Positions 1 to 7,834 of a DNA stretch of 64,000 nucleotides are shown piece by piece. Under the pieces are notes generated by a model that saw nothing but the letters and a program-made list of their open reading frames with translations, searched no databases and was not told the origin of the DNA. The stretch lies in assembly GCF_000786695.1 (NCBI RefSeq), contig NZ_CP009962.1:930001-994000 (forward strand). The letters are read 5' to 3'. Every line of letters begins with the position of its first letter. The first letter of the stretch is position 1. A program made the position numbers and the translations under genes. The stretch is from Collimonas arenae. GTDB lineage: Bacteria; Pseudomonadota; Gammaproteobacteria; Burkholderiales; Burkholderiaceae_D.

Positions 1-1108
1 TGATCATGCCGGTCAGTCCGTTCGCCGTACCAACTTCACGGGTATTGAAGACATCCGCGGTCATGGTATTGACCAGGCCGGAAATCATTTGATGCGAAAA
101 GCCGCCTATGCAAAACAGCGCAATGGCGAGATAAGGGCTCTCTACGTAGCCGACAAAACCGACGCTGGTCATCAATACGGCGCCTGTGGCGATGCCGGCG
201 ATGCGCGAATTCACCAGTTTGAAATTGAAATGCTTCATCAGGAACGGCGACAGATAGCCGCCCAGGATGCCGCCCATGTCAGCGGCAAAGAAAGGCATCC
301 AGCCGAAGATGGCGAATTCTTTCAGGTTCATCCCGCGCACGGAAATGAAGTACAGCGGAATCCAGAAATTGAAGGTTTGCCAGGCCGGCTCCGCCAGGAA
401 GCGAGTGATTGCGATACCCCAGAAGCGACGCGTCTTGACGATCGTCTTGATGGATGGCTTGCCGTGCGCGTTGCTCTCGGCAATGCTTTCCTGGCCGGAT
501 AGAATGTAGGCGCGTTCCGAATCGGACAGGTTAGGATGATCTTTAGGGGCGCGGTAAAAGAAGAACCACAAGCCGGAGAAAATGAAGCCCAGCGCACCGG
601 TCACGATGAATGCAGCCTGCCAGCTGTGCTTGTACAGCAGCCACGCCACCAGCACTGGCGCGATCACGGCGCCCATCGAAGTGCCTGCATTGAAATATCC
701 TACCGCCACCGAGCGTTCCTGTTTAGGAAACCACTCCGAGACTGCCTTGACCCCGGCCGGTATCGCCACTGCTTCGGTCAGGCCCAGCATGCCGCGGAAG
801 AATGCCAGCGACATCCAGCCGGTGGCAAAGCCGTGCAGCATGCCGACTACAGACCAGGCCGCGGCAAACAAGGCAAAGCCGACTTTCAAACCGAGAAAAT
901 CGATGATGTAGCCGCATACCGGCTGCATGATGGTATAGGCGACCTGGAAGGCCGCGACCACATAGGAATATTCCTTGGTGCTGAATCCCAGATTGTGCTT
1001 CAGCGTGTCTGCCAGGACGCCCAGCGAGTTGCGCGATATGTAGTTAAGAATGGTGCCAAAACAAACGAGGGCGATAATCCACCAGCGCAGACCTTTGATG
1101 TGTTTCAT
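1..1108 (-). CDS. exuT: ExuT-type hexuronate MFS transporter (3' end beyond window)
   Basis: The minus-strand reading frame opens with ATG at 1108 and runs off the left edge, giving about 369 residues of a protein usually near 430. The start reads MKHIKGLRWWIIALV, and the visible part contains QPVCGYIIDFLG, SEWFPKQERSVAVGYFN, RFLAEPAWQTFN and the late block TANGLTGM. From memory this closely follows E. coli ExuT of the anion:cation symporter branch of the major facilitator superfamily. It is an inner-membrane protein expected to import glucuronate and galacturonate by proton symport. It lies 45 bp downstream of the mutarotase gene as the last visible gene of the uronate operon. That position next to uronate dehydrogenase and glucarate dehydratase favours a hexuronate over an aldarate substrate, though a GudP-like glucarate carrier is the alternative. 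Confidence 0.85.
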   Translation of the reverse strand, partial: MKHIKGLRWWIIALVCFGTILNYISRNSLGVLADTLKHNLGFSTKEYSYVVAAFQVAYTIMQPVCGYIIDFLGLKVGFALFAAAWSVVGMLHGFATGWMSLAFFRGMLGLTEAVAIPAGVKAVSEWFPKQERSVAVGYFNAGTSMGAVIAPVLVAWLLYKHSWQAAFIVTGALGFIFSGLWFFFYRAPKDHPNLSDSERAYILSGQESIAESNAHGKPSIKTIVKTRRFWGIAITRFLAEPAWQTFNFWIPLYFISVRGMNLKEFAIFGWMPFFAADMGGILGGYLSPFLMKHFNFKLVNSRIAGIATGAVLMTSVGFVGYVESPYLAIALFCIGGFSHQMISGLVNTMTADVFNTREVGTANGLTGMI

Positions 1109-1153
1109 ATTTTTTGTCTCGGTTAGTTTTTATAGGTGATCGCCTGACAGGCG

Positions 1154-2110
1154 TCATGGTGCTTCCGGAGTGCTCCCGCTATCAAAAAAATCCAGCCGCA
1201 TATCGCAGCTGAAGGTATGGCCGCACGGTAAGCGCTGCAAACCGGTGTCGGCAAAGCCTGCCTGCGCCAGGTTGACAGCGTCGGCGACATGGCTCACCGG
1301 CTCAAGGCAGAAATAATCGAGCGCTTTCGGTGCGTGCAACACCAGATGCGACAGCAGCGGAGACGCTGTCATGACGATCCGGTTACCGTGATCGTCCGCC
1401 ATGTCGGCGTGCCGTTGCCAGCCGCCGTAGTACAGCGTCATTTCTTCATCTGGTGCAATCCGGCGTGCGTTGCGGTAATTCTGCCGGGCGGGAATGTCGC
1501 CTACGCCGATTGCGACATGTTCCGCATCGGCTTGCCATAGCTGCTGCGCATCAAACGCAACATGCCGTGCAAACCGTCGTGGAAAATAGGGGTGGAAGCC
1601 GACGCCGAGCGGCATCGGCGGCAATGCCTCGTCGCTGGCATTGGTAATTTCCATCCGCATGGCGAGTGCGCCGACCTCCAGGACGATCGTCTGCTTCGCC
1701 ATGAATGCCCAGGGCCAGCCACTGGCGCCGGGTGCATGGCGGTACAACATTTTCGCGCTGTTGTCGTCACGATCCTGTAATTGCCATTCAGCTGTGTGGC
1801 CGAAGCCATGCATCGCGTGTTGTTCTCCCGGATGCAGTGGCAAGCTGATTTCCAGCCCGTCCCAGGAAAATTTTCCAGCGCGGATGCGATTGGAGAATGG
1901 CAGTAAGGGATAAATGCCAGCCTTGGGCCAGGCCGTTGCTGGAAAGCCCTGCTGACGGCAGTACGCCTGCATAGGCACGATCCAGTCAGTTACCTGGCCG
2001 TCGCGCGAACAATGCAATGAAGTGATGCGGCCGCCGGCGGACGGCGAAAGCGTCAGTTGCCAGCCATCTTTACTCAGGCTGATTTCGGGCGACAGCAAAA
2101 GCGTCTTCAT
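1154..2110 (-). CDS. Aldose 1-epimerase (GalM superfamily), probable uronate mutarotase
   Basis: This 318-residue protein is of the GalM galactose-mutarotase fold. The open frame continues upstream to 2425, but the ATG at 2110 is the likely start because it forms an ATGA overlap with the stop of udh and begins directly with the domain. Visible family features are NRI (about residues 74-76), the HAMHGFGH histidine block (about 98-105) and the C-terminal LEP glutamate (about residue 270), corresponding to the substrate-binding Asn-Arg, the catalytic His and the catalytic base. The family interconverts alpha and beta anomers of sugars. Its place between uronate dehydrogenase and the hexuronate transporter suggests it supplies the anomer that Udh oxidises, which is an inference from context. 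Confidence 0.85.
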   Translation of the reverse strand: MKTLLLSPEISLSKDGWQLTLSPSAGGRITSLHCSRDGQVTDWIVPMQAYCRQQGFPATAWPKAGIYPLLPFSNRIRAGKFSWDGLEISLPLHPGEQHAMHGFGHTAEWQLQDRDDNSAKMLYRHAPGASGWPWAFMAKQTIVLEVGALAMRMEITNASDEALPPMPLGVGFHPYFPRRFARHVAFDAQQLWQADAEHVAIGVGDIPARQNYRNARRIAPDEEMTLYYGGWQRHADMADDHGNRIVMTASPLLSHLVLHAPKALDYFCLEPVSHVADAVNLAQAGFADTGLQRLPCGHTFSCDMRLDFFDSGSTPEAP

Positions 2111-2892
2111 GTTTTTTTCGTGTAGTCGGATGCTGCAAAACCGCCACCTTGGAACAGCTCGGCCAGTGGACCGCCGCGGGTCGGAATACTGGCAATCCGC
2201 TCGGCAAAATCTTCCGCATTGCTTTGCGGGTGATATCCAATCGGATTGTCGCGTTGTCGCCACCAGTTGCGGGTATTGGCCGAAACGCCGTACATGATAT
2301 GGAATCCCGGATGCAGCGCTTCGATACAGCGCTCCACCAGGTGCTGCATATCGGCATGCGACAGCCATGTGTGCAAATGACGCCGTTCGAACGGCTCGGT
2401 CTCGAATGAGCCGATACGCAGGCAAATCGATTCAACGCCATGTTTGTCGAAATACAGCCTGGCGATCGCTTCTCCCCAGACTTTGCTGACGCCGTAAAGG
2501 CTGTCCGGCCGCACTGCCGCATGTTCGTCGATGTCGGTCTCCGATGCATACATGCCGATAGCATGGTTGGAACTGGCATAGATCACGCGTACAGCATGTG
2601 TGCTGGCAGCCTGGTACAGACTGAGCAAGGCTTTCAGATTGTGCTCGATCAGCAGGTCCAGTTCCAGATCGGTGCCGATGCCCGCCATGTGCACCACGGT
2701 GTCTGCGCCTTTTAGCAACTCTGTACAAAAGCCCGCATCGCGCAGATCGCCGATGTATGCTGTTTCATGCGTGGCAAGTTCGCCCAGCGGTTTGATGTCG
2801 TTCAGCCGCAGCTGATAGCGACCATCCGACCATTGCTCCCTGAGGACCTTGCCGATATTGCCGGCAGCGCCGGTAAGGACGATGGTTTTCAT
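2107..2892 (-). CDS. udh: Uronate dehydrogenase (NAD-dependent)
   Basis: This is a 261-residue short-chain dehydrogenase/epimerase-fold enzyme. The Rossmann motif GAAGNIG is at residues 8-14, the catalytic YxxxK is Y133/K137 (YGVSK), and the preceding serine lies in ASSNHAIG (about 107-108). The length and the region CLRIGSFE followed by TWLSHADM match bacterial uronate dehydrogenases as I know them, which oxidise glucuronate or galacturonate to the aldaro-lactone with NAD. Both ends are coupled by ATGA overlaps, upstream with the lactonase (2889-2892) and downstream with the epimerase (2107-2110). This implies co-translation. A general sugar-nucleotide epimerase is unlikely given the gudD and lactonase neighbours. 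Confidence 0.9.
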   Translation of the reverse strand: MKTIVLTGAAGNIGKVLREQWSDGRYQLRLNDIKPLGELATHETAYIGDLRDAGFCTELLKGADTVVHMAGIGTDLELDLLIEHNLKALLSLYQAASTHAVRVIYASSNHAIGMYASETDIDEHAAVRPDSLYGVSKVWGEAIARLYFDKHGVESICLRIGSFETEPFERRHLHTWLSHADMQHLVERCIEALHPGFHIMYGVSANTRNWWRQRDNPIGYHPQSNAEDFAERIASIPTRGGPLAELFQGGGFAASDYTKKT

Positions 2893-3779
2893 ATGCCGAA
2901 CTCCGCGACGGGTGTACCTGCGACCGGCATGTCTATAGCAAACAGAGCGCCCGCCAGCGGTTCCCGCGCCAGTTCATCGGGTTTCATGTTTTCGGTCAGT
3001 GAGGTGACATACATAGTTTTCAGATCTGCGCCGCCGAATGCACACATGGTGGGGCGCGATACCGGCAGCGGGATAAAGCCCAGCAGTTCACCTTGCGGCG
3101 AGAATTTGTTGATGCGTCCGGCAGTGATGCCGCAGCTCAAGTAACAGCCGTCGACGTCGACTGCGCCACCGTCAGGGCGCCCCCATTCAGGTTGCATCTG
3201 CACGAACACTTCGCGCGGGCCAAGTGTGCCGTTGGCGACATCGAAATCGTAGCGGTAAATCACTGCGCGCCGTGAATCGGAGTGGTACATGGTACGGCCG
3301 TCAGGGCTCCATGCCAGGCCATTCGATACCACCAGTTCGTTACCGTGCGCACTGATGCTGCCGTCTGGCGCCAGCCGATACAACGAAGCACAAGCCTGTT
3401 TGTCTGCGCGGTCGTCCATCGTGCCGGCCCAAAACGCGCCGTCCGGGCCGGTCTTGCCGTCGTTGAGACGGTTGTGCGAAATATGCGGCTCGGGATGCGC
3501 AATCAAGGTCCAGCACGCGCTGGCCGGATCGAACCAGTGAAAGCCGGTACGCAGTGCGGCGACAATCTTGCCGTTCTTTGCGAGGCTGATCGAGCCGATG
3601 GAGGCGGGCGCCACCCAGCTTTGTCGCTGTCCTGATGCCGGATCGAAACGATATAGCGCTGGCTTCAGGATATCCACCCAGTACAGTGCCTGTTCCCGCT
3701 GCGACCAAACCGGCGATTCACCGACGATTGCGCCATCGGCGCATATCACGTGTAAGGGGTAATCGAATTGCTGGATCAT
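2889..3779 (-). CDS. SMP-30/gluconolactonase family lactonase (aldarolactone hydrolase)
   Basis: This 296-residue protein is a six-bladed propeller of the SMP-30/gluconolactonase/LRE family. The metal-binding glutamate is seen in VGESPVW (E21), with further family blocks ISHNRLNDGKTGPDGAFWAGT and VSNGLAWSPDGRTMYHSDS carrying the Asn and Asp ligands. Family members hydrolyse sugar-acid lactones with a divalent metal. Udh releases an aldaro-lactone, and this gene overlaps udh by ATGA, so the expected job is opening galactaro- or glucaro-lactone before GudD. It starts 48 bp after gudD on the same strand. Which lactone isomer is hydrolysed cannot be read from the sequence. Confidence 0.85.
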   Translation of the reverse strand: MIQQFDYPLHVICADGAIVGESPVWSQREQALYWVDILKPALYRFDPASGQRQSWVAPASIGSISLAKNGKIVAALRTGFHWFDPASACWTLIAHPEPHISHNRLNDGKTGPDGAFWAGTMDDRADKQACASLYRLAPDGSISAHGNELVVSNGLAWSPDGRTMYHSDSRRAVIYRYDFDVANGTLGPREVFVQMQPEWGRPDGGAVDVDGCYLSCGITAGRINKFSPQGELLGFIPLPVSRPTMCAFGGADLKTMYVTSLTENMKPDELAREPLAGALFAIDMPVAGTPVAEFGI

Positions 3780-3827
3780 GGTGCTACCTTATGGCTGGTC
3801 ATGGGTCATAGGTCTACGTCGAGCGCC

Positions 3828-5183
3828 TTAGCGCAGCAGGCAAGGCTTCTTGTTGTCGAATTTCCAACCAGGGATCAAGTATTGCATCGCCATGGCGTCG
3901 TCGCGCGCGCCAAGCCCCATGTTGCGGTAGAGCTGATGCGCAGCTTCCAGTTGTGCCGGGTCGAGTTCGATGCCGAGGCCGGGTTTTTTCGGTACGTCGA
4001 TCATACCGCCGACGATTTGCAGCGGCGCCTTGGTCAGGCGCTGGCCATCCTGCCAGATCCAATGGGTATCGATCGCAGTGATATGGCCCGGCGCGGCGGC
4101 AGCCACGTGGGTGAACATCGCCAGCGAAATATCAAAGTGATTGTTGGAGTGCGAGCCCCAGGTCAGTCCCCATTCATGGCACATTTGCGCGACCCGGACC
4201 GAACCTTGCATGGTCCAGAAATGCGGATCGGCCAGCGGGATGTCGACAGATTGCAGCTGGATCGCATGGCCCATTTCGCGCCAGTCGGTGGCGATCATGT
4301 TGGTAGCCGTCTGCAAGCCGGTGGCGCGGCGGAATTCCGCCATGACTTCGCGTCCGGAAAAACCGTTCTCGGCGCCGCAAGGATCTTCCGCGTAGGCTAG
4401 CACGGCATGCTGGTCGCGGCACAGGCGGATGGCATCCTTCAGCAGCCAGCCGCCATTCGGATCGAGCGTGATGCGGGCTTGCGGGAAGCGTTCGGCGAGC
4501 GCAGTTACCGCTTCCATCTCATCCTCGCCGCGTAATACGCCACCCTTGAGCTTGAAATCGTTGAAGCCGTAGCGTTGGTATGCGGCTTCCGCCAGCGCCA
4601 CCACCGCTTGCGCATTCAGTGCCGGCTCGTGGCGCAAACGTAGCCAGTCGTCGCCGGCATCCGGTTCGCTGGCGTAAGGCAGGTCGGTGACGTTGCGATC
4701 GCCGACGTAGAACAGATAGCCCAGCATCTTCACCGCATCGCGCTGCTGGCCTTCGCCTAGCAAGGCCGCCACCGGCACGTCAAGAAATTTTCCCAGCAGA
4801 TCGAGCAGGGCGGCTTCGAGCGCCGTCACCGCATGGATCGCTATGCGCAGGTCAAAGGTTTGCAAGCCGCGGCCACCGGCATCGCGGTCGCTGAACGCCG
4901 CGCGGGCGCTGTTAAGGATCGCTTGATAGTTGCCGATGGCTTTCCCTAGCAGCAGCGGGCGCGCGTCTTCCAGCGTTTGCCTGATCCGTTCGCCGCCCGG
5001 AACCTCGCCGAGACCGATATTACCGGCGCTGTCAGTCAAGATCACGATGTTGCGCGTGAAGTAGGGGCCATGGGCGCCGCTCAGATTGAGCAACATGCTG
5101 TCGCGTCCGGCTACCGGCACTACCCGCATTTCGACGATCTGCGGCGTGCTCGGGACGGGTGGCTTGGTGCTCGAAGTTATCAT
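3828..5183 (-). CDS. gudD: Glucarate dehydratase
   Basis: This 451-residue enzyme belongs to the enolase superfamily, glucarate dehydratase branch. It dehydrates D-glucarate (and often L-idarate) to 5-keto-4-deoxyglucarate in the cytoplasm. The diagnostic KxK pair is K211/K213 (NDFKLKGG). Metal ligands are expected at D241 (TLDPNGGW), E266 (YAEDPCG) and N295 (TATNMIATD), and the second catalytic base is H345 in [12 protein letters not shown] with D319 in LADPHFW. Length agrees with E. coli GudD (about 446). It is the first gene of the operon. Its roughly 200-bp leader carries a long palindromic element and a possible LacI-type operator. Downstream enzymes of the pathway are not in this window. 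Confidence 0.95.
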   Translation of the reverse strand: MITSSTKPPVPSTPQIVEMRVVPVAGRDSMLLNLSGAHGPYFTRNIVILTDSAGNIGLGEVPGGERIRQTLEDARPLLLGKAIGNYQAILNSARAAFSDRDAGGRGLQTFDLRIAIHAVTALEAALLDLLGKFLDVPVAALLGEGQQRDAVKMLGYLFYVGDRNVTDLPYASEPDAGDDWLRLRHEPALNAQAVVALAEAAYQRYGFNDFKLKGGVLRGEDEMEAVTALAERFPQARITLDPNGGWLLKDAIRLCRDQHAVLAYAEDPCGAENGFSGREVMAEFRRATGLQTATNMIATDWREMGHAIQLQSVDIPLADPHFWTMQGSVRVAQMCHEWGLTWGSHSNNHFDISLAMFTHVAAAAPGHITAIDTHWIWQDGQRLTKAPLQIVGGMIDVPKKPGLGIELDPAQLEAAHQLYRNMGLGARDDAMAMQYLIPGWKFDNKKPCLLR

Positions 5184-5214
5184 GTAAGGCTGCCTCTGGC
5201 TGAATTGTTATCTA

Positions 5215-5317
5215 TAGGACTTACGCAAAATTCCGCCAGCGGCGTTATGCCTCCTAGCTGTACCTTCGTACTATCTTCGTCGGCATGCCTTGCTGGCGAA
5301 ATTTTGCGTAAGTCCTA
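5215..5317. mobile_element. 103-bp near-palindromic MITE-like element with 5-bp flanking repeat
   Basis: The ends TAGGACTTACGCAAAATT and its inverse are perfectly complementary, and the match continues imperfectly for about 36 bp (through CGCCAGC and ATGCC). The centre at 5266 holds GTAC-CTTC-GTAC. The element is flanked by identical ATCTA at 5210-5214 and 5318-5322, which looks like a target-site duplication. It has no coding capacity and lies in the gudD leader between the candidate operator (5365) and the start codon. It is related in layout to the elements at 16430, 26183 and 49114. Confidence 0.6.
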
Positions 5318-5364
5318 ATCTAATTGTTAATGCTGCAGGAGCGGGCTTGTGTCGAACGCATCCC

Positions 5365-5374
5365 GAACCGGTTC
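5365..5374. promoter_or_regulatory. Candidate LacI-family operator upstream of gudD
   Basis: GAACCGGTTC is a perfect 10-bp palindrome with the central CG typical of LacI-family operators. It sits about 180 bp upstream of gudD, beyond the palindromic element, and next to a LacI-type regulator gene. A promoter was not identified with confidence. The assignment is inference from motif type and context. Confidence 0.35.
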
Positions 5375-5391
5375 CAAGATGCGGTATTAAG

Positions 5392-5436
5392 AAAATGGGA
5401 CCGCTACCAAATTCAAATGGTAGCGGTCCCATTTTT
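5392..5436. terminator. Rho-independent terminator between the LacI gene and the gudD operon
   Basis: A perfect 15-bp inverted repeat (5395-5409 with 5418-5432) has an 8-base loop, with A4 before it and T5 after it. It can act on either strand. On the minus strand it follows the LacI regulator gene (stop at 5470) and separates it from the operon. Confidence 0.85.
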
Positions 5437-5469
5437 GGCTGTCAATCACTTTTTTTGTAACGAAAGGGA

Positions 5470-6543
5470 TTAAACGCTGGCGCGCTCTATGATGCTGAAG
5501 CCGATATCGCAGATCGGTTCGGCGACGTTTTTTCCTTCGGAGCGGGCGATGATAAAGCGCGCCGCTGTGCTGCCGATAGCGGTGCCGTCGATGCGCACCG
5601 TGGTCAGCGGCGGTTGCAAGTCGAGTGAAAAACTCAGGTCGCCCAGGCCGATGACGGCCAGTTGTTTGGGAATGCTTATACCGCTGGCTTGGGCTTCAAT
5701 CATCACGCCCAAAGCGAGCAGGTCTGAACTGCAAAACACGGCGTCGATATCGGGTGCGCGGGCTAGCAATGCCCGCAGGCCGCTGCGACCGTTGCCGAGC
5801 GTGGTAGGGGCCGCCACTTCGCAGGAAGGTATCTCGGTTTCTTGCGCCATAGCCATGCCAAGCCGGATCGCTTCTTGGGAGAAGGCGTTGGCGCGGCGAC
5901 GGCTACGGTCGTCGTTGGCGCAGATGGCGCCTACCCGGCGGCGGCCGGCCGCGTGCAGGTACTGAGCTACCGCCGCGCCGATCTTTTCATGGGAAAAACC
6001 GACCAGCATGTCGACCGGGGTCGGCGTCAGATCCCAGGTTTCTACGACCGGAATGCCGCTCGCGAGCAAGCGTCGCCGCGCCTGCGCGGAACGGTTGATG
6101 CCGGTCAGCACAATGCCGTCAGGACGGCGGCCGATGATGGCGTCCAGCAGCGCATCTTCGCGCGAATTTTCATAACCGCTTTGACCCAGCATGACCTGAT
6201 AGCCTGCTCCTGCCAAAGTGTCTGTCAGCGATTCCACGGTTTCCAGGAACATCGGGCCGGACAAGGTAGGCACAACGGCTGCCACCAAGCGGCTTTTTTG
6301 CGACGCTAGTGCACCTGCGAGCAAGTTTGGTACGTAACCGGTTTGCTGTACTGCGGCCTGTACTTTTTGCAACACCTTGGCGGAAACCGCATCCGGCGTG
6401 TTGAGCGCGCGCGAAGCGGTGATTGGGGCCACGCCGGCCAGTTTGGCGACGTCGCGCAAGGTGAATCCTCCGGTCTTGCGGCCGCCTTTGCGGCGGGCGG
6501 TGACATCGGCGACGACTGCATCCAGTAGAGTTTCTTTTTCCAT
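5470..6543 (-). CDS. LacI-family transcriptional regulator, probable uronate operon repressor
   Basis: This 357-residue LacI/GalR protein has an N-terminal helix-turn-helix at about residues 27-48 (FTLRDVAKLAGVAPITASRALN) and a periplasmic-binding-like effector domain to the C-terminus (VVPTLSGPMFLETVESL, VFCSSDLLALGVMIEA, TTVRIDGTAIG). It resembles the GntR/IdnR branch. The leading 26 residues are a short basic extension. It is transcribed alone on the minus strand, ends in a strong terminator, and faces the glpR gene across 170 bp. Adjacent position suggests control of the gudD-udh operon by a uronate or aldarate ligand. A 16-bp GntR-like palindrome just upstream (6568-6583) suggests autoregulation. 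Confidence 0.85.
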   Translation of the reverse strand: MEKETLLDAVVADVTARRKGGRKTGGFTLRDVAKLAGVAPITASRALNTPDAVSAKVLQKVQAAVQQTGYVPNLLAGALASQKSRLVAAVVPTLSGPMFLETVESLTDTLAGAGYQVMLGQSGYENSREDALLDAIIGRRPDGIVLTGINRSAQARRRLLASGIPVVETWDLTPTPVDMLVGFSHEKIGAAVAQYLHAAGRRRVGAICANDDRSRRRANAFSQEAIRLGMAMAQETEIPSCEVAAPTTLGNGRSGLRALLARAPDIDAVFCSSDLLALGVMIEAQASGISIPKQLAVIGLGDLSFSLDLQPPLTTVRIDGTAIGSTAARFIIARSEGKNVAEPICDIGFSIIERASV

Positions 6544-6567
6544 GGCGAAATTTTAACATCAATGAAA

Positions 6568-6583
6568 ATGATACCGTTACCAT
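6568..6583. promoter_or_regulatory. GntR/LacI-type operator upstream of the regulator gene
   Basis: ATGATACCGTTACCAT is an imperfect palindrome with central CG that closely resembles the E. coli GntR box (ATGTTACCG-type half-sites). It lies 25 bp upstream of the regulator start, a good position for autorepression. Assignment to this protein is inferred. Confidence 0.55.
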
Positions 6584-6713
6584 TTTGCAAGTAAGCGGAT
6601 AAAGCCACGGCCGTGCATGAGATCAGTGCGATACAATCTGGCCGGCATTCTCCCTATATCGCAGAATTCACATCATAATAAAAGTCTTTGAAAAATCGTA
6701 CGGGACAGGTTTT

Positions 6714-7523
6714 ATGCCAGCAGGGTTCAAGCCAGAAATATCCGCGCAACAGCTCAATAGCCGCCAGCAAGAGTTATTGAGCTATGTGCAGCGCGACGGT
6801 TTCATGACGGTAGAACATTTGGCCACGCGCTTCCAGATCACCCAGCAAACCATTCGGCGCGATATCAATCTGCTGGCAGAGTTGAACCTGTTGCAGCGCT
6901 ATCACGGCGGCGTCGGCCTGCCGTCCAGCGCCGAAAATATCGCTTACGGCGCGCGCCAGGGTTTGTACTCGGAAGAGAAGCGCCGCATTGCTGCACTGGT
7001 GGTTGAACATATTCCAGACCAGGCCACGCTGTTCATCAATCTCGGCACCACCAACGAAGAGGTGGCCAAGGCGTTGAGCCGACGTCGCAATTTGCGCGTG
7101 ATCACCAATAACCTGAATGTGGCGGCGATCATGAGCGGCTATCCCGGCTGTGAAGTGATCATCACCGGTGGCGTGGTGCGCGCGCGCGATCTCGGGATCA
7201 CCGGCGAAGAAACCATCGATTTCATCCGGCGCTTCAAGGTCGATTTCGGCATCATCGGTATTTCCAGCATTGAAGCCGACGGCACCTTGCGCGATTTCGA
7301 TTATCGCGAGGTGCGGGTTTCGGAAGCAATCATTGAGCATTCGCGCACTGTATTCCTAGTCGCCGACCACTCCAAATTCCGCCGCCCGGCGCTGGTGCGG
7401 CTGGGCGATATATCGAAGATCAATGCCTTGTTTACCGACCAGCCTGTGCCGGAGGAAATGAACAACATTTTTTCAGATGCGAAAATCGACGTATTTGTCG
7501 CCGACAGTAACGCAGCCGCTTAA
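6714..7523 (+). CDS. glpR: DeoR-family repressor of the glycerol-3-phosphate regulon
   Basis: This 269-residue DeoR-family protein has a helix-turn-helix around residues 17-55 (MTVEHLATRFQITQQTIRRDINLL). It carries a sugar-phosphate sensor domain with NLGTTNEEVAKAL, VITNNLNVA, ITGGVVRARDLGITGEE and VFLVADHSKFRRPA, all typical of GlpR. In the cytoplasm it is expected to bind glycerol-3-phosphate and release DNA. It directly precedes glpD-glpK-glpF in the same direction, and the next intergenic region holds a near-consensus GlpR operator at 7701-7719. ATG 6714 is preceded by ACAGG. The 170-bp region upstream is shared with the divergent LacI gene. Confidence 0.93.
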   Translation: MPAGFKPEISAQQLNSRQQELLSYVQRDGFMTVEHLATRFQITQQTIRRDINLLAELNLLQRYHGGVGLPSSAENIAYGARQGLYSEEKRRIAALVVEHIPDQATLFINLGTTNEEVAKALSRRRNLRVITNNLNVAAIMSGYPGCEVIITGGVVRARDLGITGEETIDFIRRFKVDFGIIGISSIEADGTLRDFDYREVRVSEAIIEHSRTVFLVADHSKFRRPALVRLGDISKINALFTDQPVPEEMNNIFSDAKIDVFVADSNAAA

Positions 7524-7834
7524 TCCCCGTCATTCCCGTTCTGGCGAGGGTCACCTCACTCTCGCCCTCCATCTCCTGCCGTCGCTCTTATTTGCACATG
7601 ACGACCATTCACCTTCGAGGTGGATGGATTGGTATTGCCTATCCGTAAATAAGATTATTCCTATCGCGGGATTGCTTTTAATAAATATAAATGATTTTCA
7701 ATGTTCGAATTCGAACAATATACTTTCGAATATAAATATTTTATGATGTGCGGTGACATTGCAAGCATGTCGTTTTGCCAATTGGCAATAACGAGCTTGT
7801 CCGATGAGCGAGTTACCGACACAAGGAGATAGCT
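7524..7834 (+). promoter_or_regulatory. glpR-glpD intergenic control region
   Basis: This 311-bp gap has no gene. The second half is strikingly AT-rich compared with the surroundings (about 7640-7745) and contains the GlpR operator. It is therefore the presumed promoter region of glpD-K-F. I could not fix -35 and -10 hexamers with confidence. The glpD ribosome binding site AAGGAG is at 7823-7828. Confidence 0.7.
7701..7719. promoter_or_regulatory. GlpR operator
   Basis: ATGTTCGAATTCGAACAAT contains the perfect 16-bp palindrome TGTTCGAATTCGAACA (7702-7717). It matches the known GlpR consensus (TGTTCG - four bases - CGAACA). A degenerate second half-site, ACTTTCGAATATAAA, follows at 7722. Position before glpD and next to glpR supports repression of glpD-K-F. 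Confidence 0.85.

Noticed and set aside
1154..2425. A 423-codon frame reading through the epimerase gene into udh
   Set aside because: The first 105 codons overlap udh in another frame and show no family similarity; the ATG at 2110 with its ATGA overlap is the natural start.
5217..5318. An intrinsic terminator rather than a mobile element
   Set aside because: Arms are much longer than a terminator stem, there is no U-tract after them, and the flanking ATCTA repeats point to insertion; a proper terminator lies at 5392-5436.
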